NCBI GenBank assembly: GCA_016787485.1
Contig: JAEUUL010000024.1
Span: forward strand, 124,001 to 188,000
Direction: 5' to 3'
Length of the DNA stretch: 64,000 nucleotides
DNA from: Bacteroidota bacterium
GTDB taxonomy: Bacteria > Bacteroidota > Bacteroidia > NS11-12g > UBA955
Shown one piece after another: positions 36,209 through 45,339 of the stretch. The notes under the pieces are model-generated. The model did not search any database. It saw only the letters and a list, made by a program, of their open reading frames with translations, and was not told the DNA's origin. The number at the start of each line of letters is the position of its first letter. The stretch's first letter is position 1. A program made the position numbers and the translations under genes.

Positions 36209-36730
36209 ATGAAAGAAGACATTTTCAGACCGATTAAATTTGGGAAAGAAATATTTCACCCTAAATTCTATGATGAAAATTCATTTTTAATGGAGTGGAC
36301 AGTTGAGGCTGGAGGAGGAGTTCCGCCACACGTTCATTATCATATGGACGAACATTTTATAATCTCAAAAGGTGAAATTGCGTTTAAGGTAAATGGTGTA
36401 AAAATGATTAAAAAGAGTGGTGAAGAATTTTTTGTACCCAAAGGTACAATTCATTCCGTAACCAATATATCTCAAGGACAATCAGAAGTGACCGTAAAAT
36501 ATTCACCTTGTGCAGACACACATCGTATGTTTCAAATCCTTTCGACTTTGGATAGAGAAAAACCAGACAGCATGATAAATATGATGAAATACTTTTATCT
36601 CGTTCCCCGATTGGGGTTGCGGGAATTTTCAAGTATTCGCCCTGCATTCCTTATGTCCCTTATGAACATAATAGTCACTTTAACAGGCAAACTGGCTGGA
36701 TGGGACAAATTAATAACAAAATTCAAATGA
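36209..36730 (+). CDS. Cupin-domain protein
   Basis: 173 aa. Cupin motif 1 around PPHVHYHMDEHFIISKGE (about 42-59, metal ligands HxH and Glu) and motif 2 region FFVPKGTIHSV (about 75-85, His). The C-terminal 60 aa contains a hydrophobic stretch (FLMSLMNIIVTLTG), possibly membrane-associated. The gene is noticeably more AT-rich than its neighbours, as is the DNA on either side, which hints at recent acquisition. Substrate unknown. Confidence 0.85.
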   Translation: MKEDIFRPIKFGKEIFHPKFYDENSFLMEWTVEAGGGVPPHVHYHMDEHFIISKGEIAFKVNGVKMIKKSGEEFFVPKGTIHSVTNISQGQSEVTVKYSPCADTHRMFQILSTLDREKPDSMINMMKYFYLVPRLGLREFSSIRPAFLMSLMNIIVTLTGKLAGWDKLITKFK

Positions 36731-36895
36731 ACCTCATTTGCACAATGAACCGCCAACAGCAATTGCAAGAAATGAGGTTTTCAGGATATGAAAGCTTCTT
36801 CATCTCACTTCCATTTGTCTGAATGAAACGGTCACAGATCCGGAACTCAGCGCTTCCTGCAACTGCAGACCGGTAACCTTTGCAAGTATATCCAC

Positions 36896-37351
36896 ATGAC
36901 CTACAGACTCATTCTATTTCTGATACTGAATTTTGCCGCACTGGGTATTGGCGGACTGTTCACCGGCAAAGGGGTATCGTCCGAATGGTACGCCACCCTG
37001 CAGAAAGCGCCCTGGACACCGCCGGGCTGGGTATTCGGCGCAGCCTGGACCACCATCATGGTTTGTCTGGCTTGTTATATGTCAATGGCCTGGTCCAAAA
37101 CGGAAAATTTGTCGCTGCTGTTGGGTTTATATGCCCTGCAATGGGTACTGAATGTGGCCTGGAATCCGGTATTTTTCTATTTCCACCAAACCCTGGCCGG
37201 CTTGCTCATCATAGGTTTGCTCACCGCATTGCTGGGCTTTATGCTGCTTCACTACCGGTCACTGGGGCCTGTGAACCTTCTCATTCTGCCTTATTTCCTT
37301 TGGCTTTGCATAGCCACCTCGCTGAATGCGTATATTCTGGTGAAAAACTGA
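36896..37351 (+). CDS. TspO/MBR-family membrane protein
   Basis: 151 aa, five predicted membrane helices. The conserved APWTPPGWVFGAAWTTI loop and WNPVFFYFHQTLAGLL helix identify TspO/peripheral benzodiazepine receptor relatives, which bind porphyrins and other hydrophobic ligands. TAACCTTTG, a one-base-longer variant of the -7 element, lies about 15 nt upstream of the start. No operon partner. Confidence 0.93.
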   Translation: MTYRLILFLILNFAALGIGGLFTGKGVSSEWYATLQKAPWTPPGWVFGAAWTTIMVCLACYMSMAWSKTENLSLLLGLYALQWVLNVAWNPVFFYFHQTLAGLLIIGLLTALLGFMLLHYRSLGPVNLLILPYFLWLCIATSLNAYILVKN

Positions 37352-37718
37352 AGTGGCGGTTAATTAACAATTATGAGTTATAAATTGGTTGTATAAAATA
37401 GAAAATCGTTTTAATTCCAGCAAGGACTACAACTCAAGGCATATTGTTATATATATTATGTTTGTTTTTTTTATCTACTGGTCAAAATATTAGGGTTCAT
37501 TAAGGAACATGCAGTAGTAGTAATTAATTCAATTTGCAAAATTTATCATTAAACCTGAAATTAGTTCGACTGATTGATCCTGCTAATGGGAATAGATCAT
37601 TAAGCTTTTTGTCGCTATAATAACTACTCAATTCTTTGGGAGTGTTACCGGCTTTTTGGGAGTGGATTACAACACAACAACAGAGTTAAAATAATAGTTG
37701 TAAAAATTAACAACTGAT
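37352..37718. other. AT-rich intergenic region, no gene seen
   Basis: About 370 bp of strongly AT-rich DNA between tspO and the next, converging gene. Short GGGAGTG repeats occur near 37639-37669. No RNA gene, credible frame or clear terminator was found. Confidence 0.5.
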
Positions 37719-38144
37719 TCATTCAAATGGAATATAGCCAATATAATCTATTGGTACTAAGAGTTTATGTTGTTCTATCCAGGATTTACGCAGAATCGGG
37801 AAATGATACATTGGAGAATCTGATTTATATATGACTAAAATTTTGTTGCTCGGTGCAAGTTCAGTGAAACCTGTCTTAAACCTGGGCAATGAACTCCCAT
37901 AATAAAATGTGTCGTGTATTTTATCTTTACCTGCTTGAAATACATAAATAAAATAATTTGGATTTCTATAGTAAGTAAAGAGATTTGTTATTGTTGATAA
38001 TGAATATTTTGGACGTTGATTAATAATCTTCAATTTACTAGTTCTTGCCTTGGTAGTATTTAAATCACTCAAATAAATAAGTATAAACAACCCAAAGGAT
38101 ATAATTACAATAGCACCAATAATTGTTCTTACTTTTTTTATCAT
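37719..38144 (-). CDS. Small single-pass membrane protein, unknown
   Basis: 141 aa. One N-terminal helix (TIIGAIVIISFGLFILIYL, about 8-26), then a hydrophilic domain presumably outside the cytoplasmic membrane, with YFIYVFQAGKDKIHDTFYYG. AT-rich like the surrounding 36.1-38.2 kb segment. No family recognised. Confidence 0.55.
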   Translation of the reverse strand: MIKKVRTIIGAIVIISFGLFILIYLSDLNTTKARTSKLKIINQRPKYSLSTITNLFTYYRNPNYFIYVFQAGKDKIHDTFYYGSSLPRFKTGFTELAPSNKILVIYKSDSPMYHFPILRKSWIEQHKLLVPIDYIGYIPFE

Positions 38145-38382
38145 TTTGTTATGGATTCTAATTTAAACTCTAGTCCTGCGCTGAAAAATGAGCCACCAAT
38201 TCATGAGGTTTAATACTAGATACTCCTGATCTTGCATCAGTAGCTCATCCCATTCCAAACATATTACCAGAGATTCGAATTCCAAAGAAGTTTTAGAAAA
38301 ATGGCGCTGAGCCCCCGCCCCCAGCAAGCTGGATTACCCAGCACTTTTAACCATGTTAAAGCCTGAGGCAGTCGTATCATTT

Positions 38383-39534
38383 CTATCTGTTTTGCAGATT
38401 TTCCTTTTCCTGCTGGTCTTCCGCATACTGCACCACCCGGTCCAGCTCCCCCCGCAGGTTGTGGTGTTTTCGCAGGGCTTTCAGGGGTATGCAGAATTGC
38501 AGGCTTTTTTCCAGCTTCATCCCATACATCTGCTGAAAGCAAAAGTACGGGATATTGGTCTGGCTGATCCGGAACTGCTGTACCGGCCTGAAATTGAACG
38601 GGATTGCATCGTTTTCCAGAGTCAGGGTATCCTTTTCCTCTTTGCTGAGGGGCTCCCCGGGAAGATGCCGGTGCAGCCAGGGGTACTTTGCCACCTGCAC
38701 GGTATCGTGCAATTTTTTCAGGTCTTTCATCTTCCGTATTTCCGGCATGCCATAGGCAGCCAGCGGGGTCAGGCTGTCGGTTTCATTCCGCAGGTCGCAG
38801 AACTTTTCCATCCACTCCCTGGCCCAGGTGCGCACCATGGAATCGGTGAGCTGCACATGCAGGTGCTTTCTCCCGGCCCTCAGCAGCACAGATTCTTCAA
38901 ACAAATGGTCTTTGTGGGTGCTCATGATCACCATATTGTCGGCAGACCGCCAGGTGGTGTCTTTGGGCACCGGGTGTGAGGTAGCGGTGAGCTGCATCAG
39001 TGGCGCCATGCCGGCCATTTCCCGCAGCAATTCCTTTTCGTCTTTGCTCAGGTGCTTTTTCACGTCGTGCAACCGGGCAAAAAAGGCAGGTGTGTAAAAG
39101 GTGACACTGCTGAGCATCTGAATTTCCATCAATGGGCTCACCATCCTGCCTTTCAGTCCCATCCCATGCCCGGAAAGCCGGGGTTTGTATTCAAAACCCA
39201 GGCCCTGCAGGTGGTCAGGATTGTACAGGATGGTGTCAAACTCCTCTATGTCTTTATCCGGGTTGTAGCGGGTTTTCAGCACGGCGCCTTCGATAATGAT
39301 GCTTTTCACCGGTTTTACCCCGTCGGCCGGGTTCTCTGTCCACCAGGCCTTCACCTTTCCCTCCACCGCCAGGGTGTAGATTTTTTTTGAGAGGGCATGC
39401 CAGCGCTGATCATACCATTTGGCAAAGCCGGCTGCACTCAGAGGGTATACGGTGTCTTTCTGCGCCTTTTGCGCAAAACCTGCGCTGCTGATGAGAAAAG
39501 GCAGGATGGCAACCCAGGATTGAATTTTATTCAT
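38383..39534 (-). CDS. Secreted protein of unknown function
   Basis: 383 aa with a signal peptide (MNKIQSWVAILPFLISSAGFAQ). Middle region Lys/His-rich and mostly helical; an acidic-basic C terminus (VVQYAEDQQEKENLQNR). A segment HKDHLFEESVLLRAGRKHLH (about 210-230) is conserved-looking, but I cannot name a family. It is flanked downstream by 240 bp with no gene and upstream by the GC-rich island. Higher GC than the 37719 gene. Confidence 0.65.
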   Translation of the reverse strand: MNKIQSWVAILPFLISSAGFAQKAQKDTVYPLSAAGFAKWYDQRWHALSKKIYTLAVEGKVKAWWTENPADGVKPVKSIIIEGAVLKTRYNPDKDIEEFDTILYNPDHLQGLGFEYKPRLSGHGMGLKGRMVSPLMEIQMLSSVTFYTPAFFARLHDVKKHLSKDEKELLREMAGMAPLMQLTATSHPVPKDTTWRSADNMVIMSTHKDHLFEESVLLRAGRKHLHVQLTDSMVRTWAREWMEKFCDLRNETDSLTPLAAYGMPEIRKMKDLKKLHDTVQVAKYPWLHRHLPGEPLSKEEKDTLTLENDAIPFNFRPVQQFRISQTNIPYFCFQQMYGMKLEKSLQFCIPLKALRKHHNLRGELDRVVQYAEDQQEKENLQNR

Positions 39535-39759
39535 TTCAGCAAATTTCGGGTGTTTTTAATGGAAATTTACGCGTACCACCTTTGGCATTGCCCCGATGTT
39601 TTGCCTTACTGTAATCGAGGATTGTTATTCCATAAGTGGACAAAAAATCATACTTCTCCATTGCGGCAACCCACTTGTTAAATTGAGTATCCGGACAAAG
39701 ATAACGGTCATTGCATGCGCGCAAAACACATGTTTGATTCAATGCGTGTCTTTACCCTT

Positions 39760-40210
39760 GTTTTAACCACCTTTTTTCGCCAAAAAAGGTGGAGCCATCC
39801 CGATAGCTATCGGGAGCAGACGGCCCAAGGCGCCTTTCCCTGCGCAAATCTTTCCGGGCAGCTTGCCGGCTTGCGCCCTCCACTTCGTTGCGGGCTGCGC
39901 TGCCCTCCTCGCGCTGCGGGGCCGTCTCTCCGGGACGCAAAACGGGTTACCGGTATTTTGCGGTCTTTTAAGCCGCCGGGAAAAGCCGTTTGGTAGGCCG
40001 GCCTCAGGGAATGAAGGCTGATAAATGCAGCAAGCCGGCGCGAAATGCCGAGGAAGCTCCGAGTGTGCGAGGAGATCACCGATGGCATTCGACGGGTTGC
40101 AAATGTTCAGACTTCAGGCCCTGCAGCCTTGAACTTTTGCTCCACTTTTGGGTTTTGTAATCCCTGATTGAAGCGCAGCGGAACATCGGGATCAAGCCAA
40201 AAGTGGGAAT
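39760..40210. repeat. GC-rich hairpin island, probable interspersed repeat
   Basis: It starts with CCACCTTTTTT / AAAAAAGGTGG (11-bp stem), then the palindrome TCCCGATAGCTATCGGGA, and ends with CCACTTTTGG (40142-40151) pairing with CCAAAAGTGG (40197-40206), inside which TCCCTGAT / ATCGGGA pairs around AAGCGCAGCGG. All frames are open but low-complexity (Arg/Pro/Ser/Gly-rich), as in non-coding repeats. The rest of 39535-40276 holds no convincing gene. Confidence 0.5.
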
Positions 40211-40276
40211 ACATTCATTGATGTTGTGACATTTTACAGATTCAATGAAGATGAATCTGATGACACCGCGCATGCG

Positions 40277-40603
40277 CTAGCCCTTGGTGCGGTAGCCCAG
40301 TTTTTCCAGGAAGGCTTTGATTTTGTCCCGCAGGTCGCCCTGGATCAGGATGTCGCCGTCTTTGCTGCTGCCGCCCACCCCGCAGTGGTTCTTCAGCTTT
40401 TTTTCCAGGTCGCGCAAGTCGTCCGTGGTGCCCACAAATTCTTTGACCACAATACAGGGTTTGCCGTTGCGCACCTCGCGCCGCAGATACAGGGTTTGCT
40501 GCCCCGGGGGCAGGGTTTCCTGCTCTTCAGCCTCGTCTTTGTATTCGTATCCGGGGTCTGTGCTGTACACAATGCCGTGCCGGTTTTTGTTCTTGTTGCT
40601 CAT
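40277..40603 (-). CDS. eIF1/SUI1-family translation factor (YciH-like)
   Basis: 108 aa. The SUI1 fold is visible in LYLRREVRNGKPCIVVKEF, DDLRDLEKKLKNHCGVGG and GDILIQGDLRDKIKAFLEKLGY. Bacterial members bind the 30S subunit, are related to eukaryotic eIF1 and have been linked to start-site fidelity. The ATG overlaps the stop of the SDR gene by 4 nt (ATGA), so it is translated with it. Confidence 0.92.
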   Translation of the reverse strand: MSNKNKNRHGIVYSTDPGYEYKDEAEEQETLPPGQQTLYLRREVRNGKPCIVVKEFVGTTDDLRDLEKKLKNHCGVGGSSKDGDILIQGDLRDKIKAFLEKLGYRTKG

Positions 40604-41361
40604 CCTTTTCTCATTACTACTCCTGCCACAGGTTGCGCCATGGGCATAATCACCAGATCGTTGATATTGACATGGGCCGGACGGCTTACCGACCAGTAAA
40701 TGGCCTCGGCGATATCGGCCGCGACCAGGTTTTCAAACCCTTCATACACGGCTTTTGCCCGGGCCACATCTCCGTCAAACCGCACAATGCTGAATTCCGT
40801 TTCCACCGCACCAGGATGGATGCCGGTTACCTTCACCCCTTTTGTGGCCAGTTCCAGTCGCATGGCTTTGGTAAGGGCATCTACAGCATGCTTGCTTGCG
40901 CAGTACACATTGCCCTTGTCATACACTTCTTTGCCGGCAATGGAACCGATGTTCACAATATGGCCACTGCCCTGTTCTATCATTCTGGCTGCCAGTACAC
41001 GTGAGATATACAATAACCCTTTTACATTGGTATCAATCATGGTGTCCCACTGGTCGGGGTTGCCCTCGAAAAACTGCGACAAACCCAGGGCCAGTCCGGC
41101 ATTGTTCACCAGTACGTCAATATTTCTCCAATCATCAGGCAGGCTGTCCACCGCCAGTTCCACGGCGGCGCGGTCGCGCACGTCAAAGGGTTTCAGCAGC
41201 ACCGGCACTGCATACCGGGCTTCTATCTCCTGCTTCAGGGCCTGCAGTTTCTGGTCGCGGCGGGCGTTGAGGATGAGGCGGAACCCTTCCGCGGCAAAAC
41301 GGAGTGCTGTGGCTTCCCCTATGCCGGAAGAGGCTCCGGTGATGAAAACTGTAAGGCTCAT
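40600..41361 (-). CDS. Short-chain dehydrogenase/reductase
   Basis: 253 aa classical SDR. Cofactor motif TGASSGIGEA (about 7-16), NNAG (about 88), catalytic Ser in NIGSIAG and YCASK (Tyr/Lys). The pattern NARRD after strand 2 suggests NADP. It resembles YdfG-type serine/3-hydroxy acid dehydrogenases (NAD(P)-dependent). Start ATG 41361 is fixed by the cofactor motif and by a TATCTTTG box ending 6 nt before it. Confidence 0.93.
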   Translation of the reverse strand: MSLTVFITGASSGIGEATALRFAAEGFRLILNARRDQKLQALKQEIEARYAVPVLLKPFDVRDRAAVELAVDSLPDDWRNIDVLVNNAGLALGLSQFFEGNPDQWDTMIDTNVKGLLYISRVLAARMIEQGSGHIVNIGSIAGKEVYDKGNVYCASKHAVDALTKAMRLELATKGVKVTGIHPGAVETEFSIVRFDGDVARAKAVYEGFENLVAADIAEAIYWSVSRPAHVNINDLVIMPMAQPVAGVVMRKG

Positions 41362-41367
41362 TGGGAG

Positions 41368-41375
41368 CAAAGATA
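41368..41375 (-). promoter_or_regulatory. TAnnTTTG -7 element of the SDR-SUI1 unit
   Basis: Minus-strand TATCTTTG ends 6 nt before the ATG at 41361. Confidence 0.55.
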
Positions 41376-41383
41376 AAAGGACC

Positions 41384-42016
41384 TTATTGAATTTTACGGG
41401 GGCGATACTCCGGGGTTCGGGCTTGCATAAAAAAGGATATACCAAAAATCTGATACATATTTACTTCCTTTTTCTTTTTTTGAGGTATAAATCCGGAATA
41501 AAAATATCCGCCTATGCCAAAATAATCATTCAAATGATATTCGTACTTAACAAAAACCCTTGATGAAACAGCATCTCTTCTTTTAAGCATTTGTATATAC
41601 TGATTCAGATCCGGATTCGGAGAATACACCTGAAAATACAAATGCGTGACAACCATAGAGCCACCGACAATAAATGAGTATTTGGGTTTGTCCTGAATGC
41701 AATTACCGAATGAAAAACTGTGACTGTATCGATTTTCTTTTATATAATAATCACCCTGATTGGGCCATTGCAGGTTCATCTTGCGTTTGTTTTCAATGTA
41801 ATAGTATTCAAAATATCCACTTTTCCCAAGTTTCAGTTCCCAAACAACTCCATGCAGGTATGCGTTTTTGAGATTATTCTCCTGTTGTATCCCGGGTAAG
41901 CGGAAATTCATCCCCATCATATAACCTAACTTAACACCATGATAAATGGTATCCTGTGAATAGCAGGTTTGAAACATGAAAAAAAGTGCAAATGCTATTC
42001 TGTTTGCAATTGGCAT
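41384..42016 (-). CDS. Probable outer-membrane protein, unknown
   Basis: About 210 aa from ATG 42016 (MPIANRIAFALFFMFQTCYSQ signal peptide). The rest is Tyr/Gly-rich with alternating strands (FVKYEYHLNDYFGIGGYFYSG), as in small beta-barrels. Start overlaps the upstream lipoprotein gene by 22 nt. It is last in a minus-strand run of four closely packed genes. Family not recognised. Confidence 0.6.
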   Translation of the reverse strand: MPIANRIAFALFFMFQTCYSQDTIYHGVKLGYMMGMNFRLPGIQQENNLKNAYLHGVVWELKLGKSGYFEYYYIENKRKMNLQWPNQGDYYIKENRYSHSFSFGNCIQDKPKYSFIVGGSMVVTHLYFQVYSPNPDLNQYIQMLKRRDAVSSRVFVKYEYHLNDYFGIGGYFYSGFIPQKKKKEVNMYQIFGISFFMQARTPEYRPRKIQ

Positions 42017-42468
42017 TTGGGAGAGGTCTTTGGTATAACAAATAATATAATAAAATTTCTTGAGTCCATCGGCCCACATCCAGCTTCCAGTGTTTCCGTT
42101 TTTAATATAAGCTTGTTTTTACGGGAATGATACCAAACACTGAATCTATAATAATGATATGTCAAAGCCTTGTCAAAACCTGCCACAATATCTATCTTGT
42201 TAAAATCGTAATGTTCCATTTGTACTCCCTGAAAACTTGCCTTATTGTCATTCATAAAATTCTGAAAAACTGCAGAATCTTTGATTAATACAGGATTTAC
42301 AATCTGAGATTTAGATTCGATTTCAAGGGGCTTTCTACCAATCAATATCCAAGGAACAGGCATTGCATTATCAATGGGCGGTGGAGTATAATTATCACAA
42401 GTTGTGCAAGAATAAAATTGAAGAATTGCGCAATAGGAAATGCAGAGTATGATTTTACTAAACTTCAT
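41995..42468 (-). CDS. Lipoprotein, unknown
   Basis: About 157 aa with lipobox-type FYSC near residue 21. Contains a possible protease-inhibitor or stress-type beta fold (FNKIDIVAGFDKALTYHYY ... LKTETLEAGCGP). ATG 42468 follows the WG-repeat stop by one nucleotide; a TTG at 42483 would add 5 residues. Function unknown. Confidence 0.6.
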   Translation of the reverse strand: MKFSKIILCISYCAILQFYSCTTCDNYTPPPIDNAMPVPWILIGRKPLEIESKSQIVNPVLIKDSAVFQNFMNDNKASFQGVQMEHYDFNKIDIVAGFDKALTYHYYRFSVWYHSRKNKLILKTETLEAGCGPMDSRNFIILFVIPKTSPKCQLQTE

Positions 42469-42469
42469 C

Positions 42470-43219
42470 TTAATGAAATTCAATAAATTTAATCCTTGAG
42501 TAAATCGTTCCCAAAAGCAATTGCTGCTTTTCTATATCAAAAACACCGTATTTTCCATTCTTGCGAACTGCAATTTTGCGATTGCTGTGTGCCACAATCT
42601 CTTCAAACTCCACTGGGACAAGGATTCGGCCTGACCAGTTATCCGCCACCCCATAAAGACCGTTGCTTTCAATCAGTTTTGCATTGGGCATATGAAATTG
42701 CTGCGGCCATTCAGGTGATACAAACAATTGTGTACCCCATTCCCGTAGTTCCTTTTCTATGTCACCCGGAATGCTTTTTGTAAAATTTCCCGTTGTGTCA
42801 ATAAACCGCAAACTGTTCTGATAATTTACAATGGCATAATTTTGATTAAACTGAGACACTGACTGGAAAAGATACCCTGTAAGCAGGGTGCCGTTGGCGT
42901 TGAAAAACCCCCAAAGTCCATTCTTCTGAGCCGGCATAAAGAGTGATTCTGTGGGCAATACGAAAGAAATACTGTCTGCCAGTTGGGTCTTGCACTCCTT
43001 ATCCCAAATAGAAAACTTTTCGTCTTTCTGAATAATGACCACTTGATTCCAATCGGAATAATAACTAGCTGTATCCGGGAACACTCTGTTTCCCGATTGG
43101 TTGAATAAAACATACCGATGGTTTGAATCAACCTCCGCACTGATATACAGCGTATTTTGTCCCTGCGCGCCGAAAGCAATGCCTCCAAACAAAAGGAATA
43201 TAAATATGCGGATTCTCAC
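42470..43219 (-). CDS. Secreted WG-repeat protein
   Basis: About 249 aa. Signal peptide (RIRIFIFLLFGGIAFGAQGQ) and WG-type repeats: NGLWGFFNANGTLLTGY, NGLYGVADNWSGRILVP and NGKYGVFDIEKQQLLLG, a motif seen in many Bacteroidota surface proteins and thought to form a beta-propeller-like binding surface. No ATG is available: GTG 43219 or TTG 43222 avoids overlap with the methyltransferase, whereas TTG 43240 overlaps it by 17 nt. Confidence 0.75.
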   Translation of the reverse strand: MRIRIFIFLLFGGIAFGAQGQNTLYISAEVDSNHRYVLFNQSGNRVFPDTASYYSDWNQVVIIQKDEKFSIWDKECKTQLADSISFVLPTESLFMPAQKNGLWGFFNANGTLLTGYLFQSVSQFNQNYAIVNYQNSLRFIDTTGNFTKSIPGDIEKELREWGTQLFVSPEWPQQFHMPNAKLIESNGLYGVADNWSGRILVPVEFEEIVAHSNRKIAVRKNGKYGVFDIEKQQLLLGTIYSRIKFIEFH

Positions 43220-43223
43220 CAAT

Positions 43224-43955
43224 TTATACTGAGGCAACAATGATCATGTTGGGTTCAAAATATACATTTTTTGTGCTCCGGGCGGTGGCAAAAAGCCACA
43301 GTTTAAAGCGGAACCGCAGTGCGGCCCACAAGCATTTGCGCAGCAATTCTTTTACCGGATTTTCTATGTGCATGACACCCGGCCATACCTGCACCCGGTT
43401 AAAGCCACAGGCCAGGCATACCTGCTGGGCACTGCTGGCATTCAGGTAGTTTTCATGGGTGAAGTCGCCATTGGCAAACACGGTGCTGAACACGCCATCC
43501 AGGTTGGGGGTGCGGAAAATGGCCACACCTCCGGGTTTCAGGCTGTTGCGGATGTCCTGCAGCAATTCCACCAGTTCGTCTTTGGTAAAATGTTCAATGA
43601 TATCCATACCCAGCAGCACATCAAAGGCCGTGGTCTGATCTTTTACATACTGCAGCGCATCGCCTTCGGTTACCTGCTCCACGCCCATGCTGCGGGCCAT
43701 CTGCACCTGTTCCGGACTGATGTCCATCCCCGTGGCACCGGTAAATCCTGCCTCCTGCAATGCTTTGAGCAGACTGCCGCTGCCGCAGCCCATATCAAAA
43801 ATGACGGCGTTGGAAGGGGTGCCTTTCAGCAGCGGTAAAACCTCACGGGCAAACTGCCGCTTTTCGCGCTGAAACAGTGCGGCTGCATCGGTACCGCTGG
43901 CCCTTCCGCTTTGGGTGCTGTGGTAATTGGCATACAGGGTGCTGCGGTATTTCAT
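43224..43955 (-). CDS. Class I SAM-dependent methyltransferase
   Basis: 243 aa. SAM motif I IFDMGCGSGSLLKAL (about 60-74), an acidic strand-2 residue in GATGMDISPEQ, and motif II DVLLGMDIIEHF. After this comes GGVAIFRTPNLDGVFS, typical of methyltransferases of polysaccharide or small-molecule type. The C terminus is hydrophobic/basic (LWAALRFRFKLWLFATARS). The substrate is unknown; the TATTTTTG box ends only 4 nt before the ATG. Confidence 0.88.
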   Translation of the reverse strand: MKYRSTLYANYHSTQSGRASGTDAAALFQREKRQFAREVLPLLKGTPSNAVIFDMGCGSGSLLKALQEAGFTGATGMDISPEQVQMARSMGVEQVTEGDALQYVKDQTTAFDVLLGMDIIEHFTKDELVELLQDIRNSLKPGGVAIFRTPNLDGVFSTVFANGDFTHENYLNASSAQQVCLACGFNRVQVWPGVMHIENPVKELLRKCLWAALRFRFKLWLFATARSTKNVYFEPNMIIVASV

Positions 43956-43959
43956 GGAA

Positions 43960-43967
43960 CAAAAATA
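43960..43967 (-). promoter_or_regulatory. TAnnTTTG -7 element of the methyltransferase gene
   Basis: Minus-strand TATTTTTG ends 4 nt before the ATG at 43955. Confidence 0.5.
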
Positions 43968-43979
43968 AGTTAATCCCGT

Positions 43980-45227
43980 TTACCGAAGCGAATGGGCTGC
44001 ACTCACACCTGCCATTTGCCCGGTACTCCAGGCTGCCTGAAAGTTGAACCCTCCGGTGATGCCGTCTATGTCGAGGATTTCACCGGCAAAAAACAAACCG
44101 GGTACTTTTTTTGATTCCATGGAGTCTTTTTCCACTTCCTGTGAGGCTACACCTCCGGCAGTTACAAATTCTTCTTTAAAGGTGGTTTTACCCCGCACAT
44201 CAAACGGGCAACGCACACATAATTCTACCAGTTTGTTGCGTTCATGTTTGGTCAGATCTCTGCACAACTTGTCGGCCGGCACCCCTGCCCTCTGCAACAA
44301 ATACCCCCAGAGCCGGGATGCCATTCCAAACGGCGACACGTTGCCCACCTGTTTCGCGGCATTCATCAGCCACAGAGAGATGAGGCTTTCACGGGCTTTT
44401 TCTTCGCCCAGTCCTGACCAGTCTGTAAACAATCTGAAATTGTATTTTTTGTCATAGAGTCCCCGCGCCAGCCAGGCAGAGGCTTTCAATACTGCCGGAC
44501 CGGAAAGGCCCCAGTGGGTAATTAATACGGGACCCTCAAACCAGCCCTGTCCATCCTCCGCTTCCATGCCTTCTGCCTTTACACGGCTGCCCAGGGTGCT
44601 TATCCCCATCAGTTCGTGCAGTTTGGGGTCTTTGATATCGAAGGTGAACAGGGAAGGTACGGGCGGTACGATTTCCAATCCCAGATTCTGCAGAAATGCA
44701 TAGGATTCCAATTTGGGGAATCCACCGCAGGCAACAATCACACGGCGGGCATTCCACAGGTTACCATTATCCAGATACACTTCGAAGTGAGACTCAGCCT
44801 GCTCTATGCGGCTCACTCCGCTGCGCAGGTGCCATGGAATGCCAAGTCTCGAGACCTCATCGGTAAGTGCACCGGCAATGGATTCTGAGGAATCGGATTC
44901 CGGAAACATGCGGCCGTCTTCTTCGGTTTTCAGCATCACGCCGTGCCGTTCGAACCAACGAATGGTGTTTGTAACTCCCCATTTTCGCAAGGGCCACTTG
45001 AGCAGAGCCCTGCCCCTCGGGTAATTTTTGATGAGGCTGGAATTGTCCGTATCGTTATGGGTTACATTGCAGCGACCGCCACCGCTGATGAGCACTTTGG
45101 CAAGGACTTTATTCGATTTTTCCAGAATAACCACATTAGCCCCGGGCTTTGAAGCCTTGGCGTGTATGGCTGCAAAGAAACCAGCTGCACCTCCGCCCAG
45201 CACCAGTATGTCTGCTGTTTGATCCAA
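43980..45227 (-). CDS. HI0933-family flavoprotein (NAD(P)/FAD oxidoreductase)
   Basis: 415 aa. FAD dinucleotide motif ILVLGGGAAGFFAAIHA (about 7-23), then LISGGGRCNVTH and a C-terminal FAGEILDIDGITGGFNFQAAWSTG. Family members (HI0933/YhiN/BaiN) are putative flavin reductases, with a role in bile-acid metabolism for one member. The start is TTG at 45227: the FAD motif begins only about 7 residues later, and TACTTTTG ends 5 nt upstream. Confidence 0.92.
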   Translation of the reverse strand: MDQTADILVLGGGAAGFFAAIHAKASKPGANVVILEKSNKVLAKVLISGGGRCNVTHNDTDNSSLIKNYPRGRALLKWPLRKWGVTNTIRWFERHGVMLKTEEDGRMFPESDSSESIAGALTDEVSRLGIPWHLRSGVSRIEQAESHFEVYLDNGNLWNARRVIVACGGFPKLESYAFLQNLGLEIVPPVPSLFTFDIKDPKLHELMGISTLGSRVKAEGMEAEDGQGWFEGPVLITHWGLSGPAVLKASAWLARGLYDKKYNFRLFTDWSGLGEEKARESLISLWLMNAAKQVGNVSPFGMASRLWGYLLQRAGVPADKLCRDLTKHERNKLVELCVRCPFDVRGKTTFKEEFVTAGGVASQEVEKDSMESKKVPGLFFAGEILDIDGITGGFNFQAAWSTGQMAGVSAAHSLR

Positions 45228-45232
45228 AGAGT

Positions 45233-45240
45233 CAAAAGTA
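45233..45240 (-). promoter_or_regulatory. TAnnTTTG -7 element, near-leaderless TTG start
   Basis: Minus-strand TACTTTTG ends 5 nt before the TTG start at 45227. Confidence 0.55.
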
Positions 45241-45339
45241 ATATACAGGAAGGGTAATTTGTTATTGGTTCCCTTTAATTGGGCCGCGCACCAGATTCAA
45301 CCCCGTGTAATTATCATTGATTCTGATTGCGAATGGTTT

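Noticed and set aside
37352-37718. Possible small RNA or gene in the AT-rich gap
   Set aside because: No promoter-terminator pair, RNA fold or coding pattern could be supported.
39536-39742. 68-aa frame on the minus strand upstream of the 38383 gene
   Set aside because: No signal peptide, no recognisable fold, and it runs toward the repeat island. Not enough to call a gene.
39807-40088. 93-aa Arg/Pro/Gly-rich frame
   Set aside because: Low-complexity translation of the GC-rich hairpin island, with frames open on both strands.
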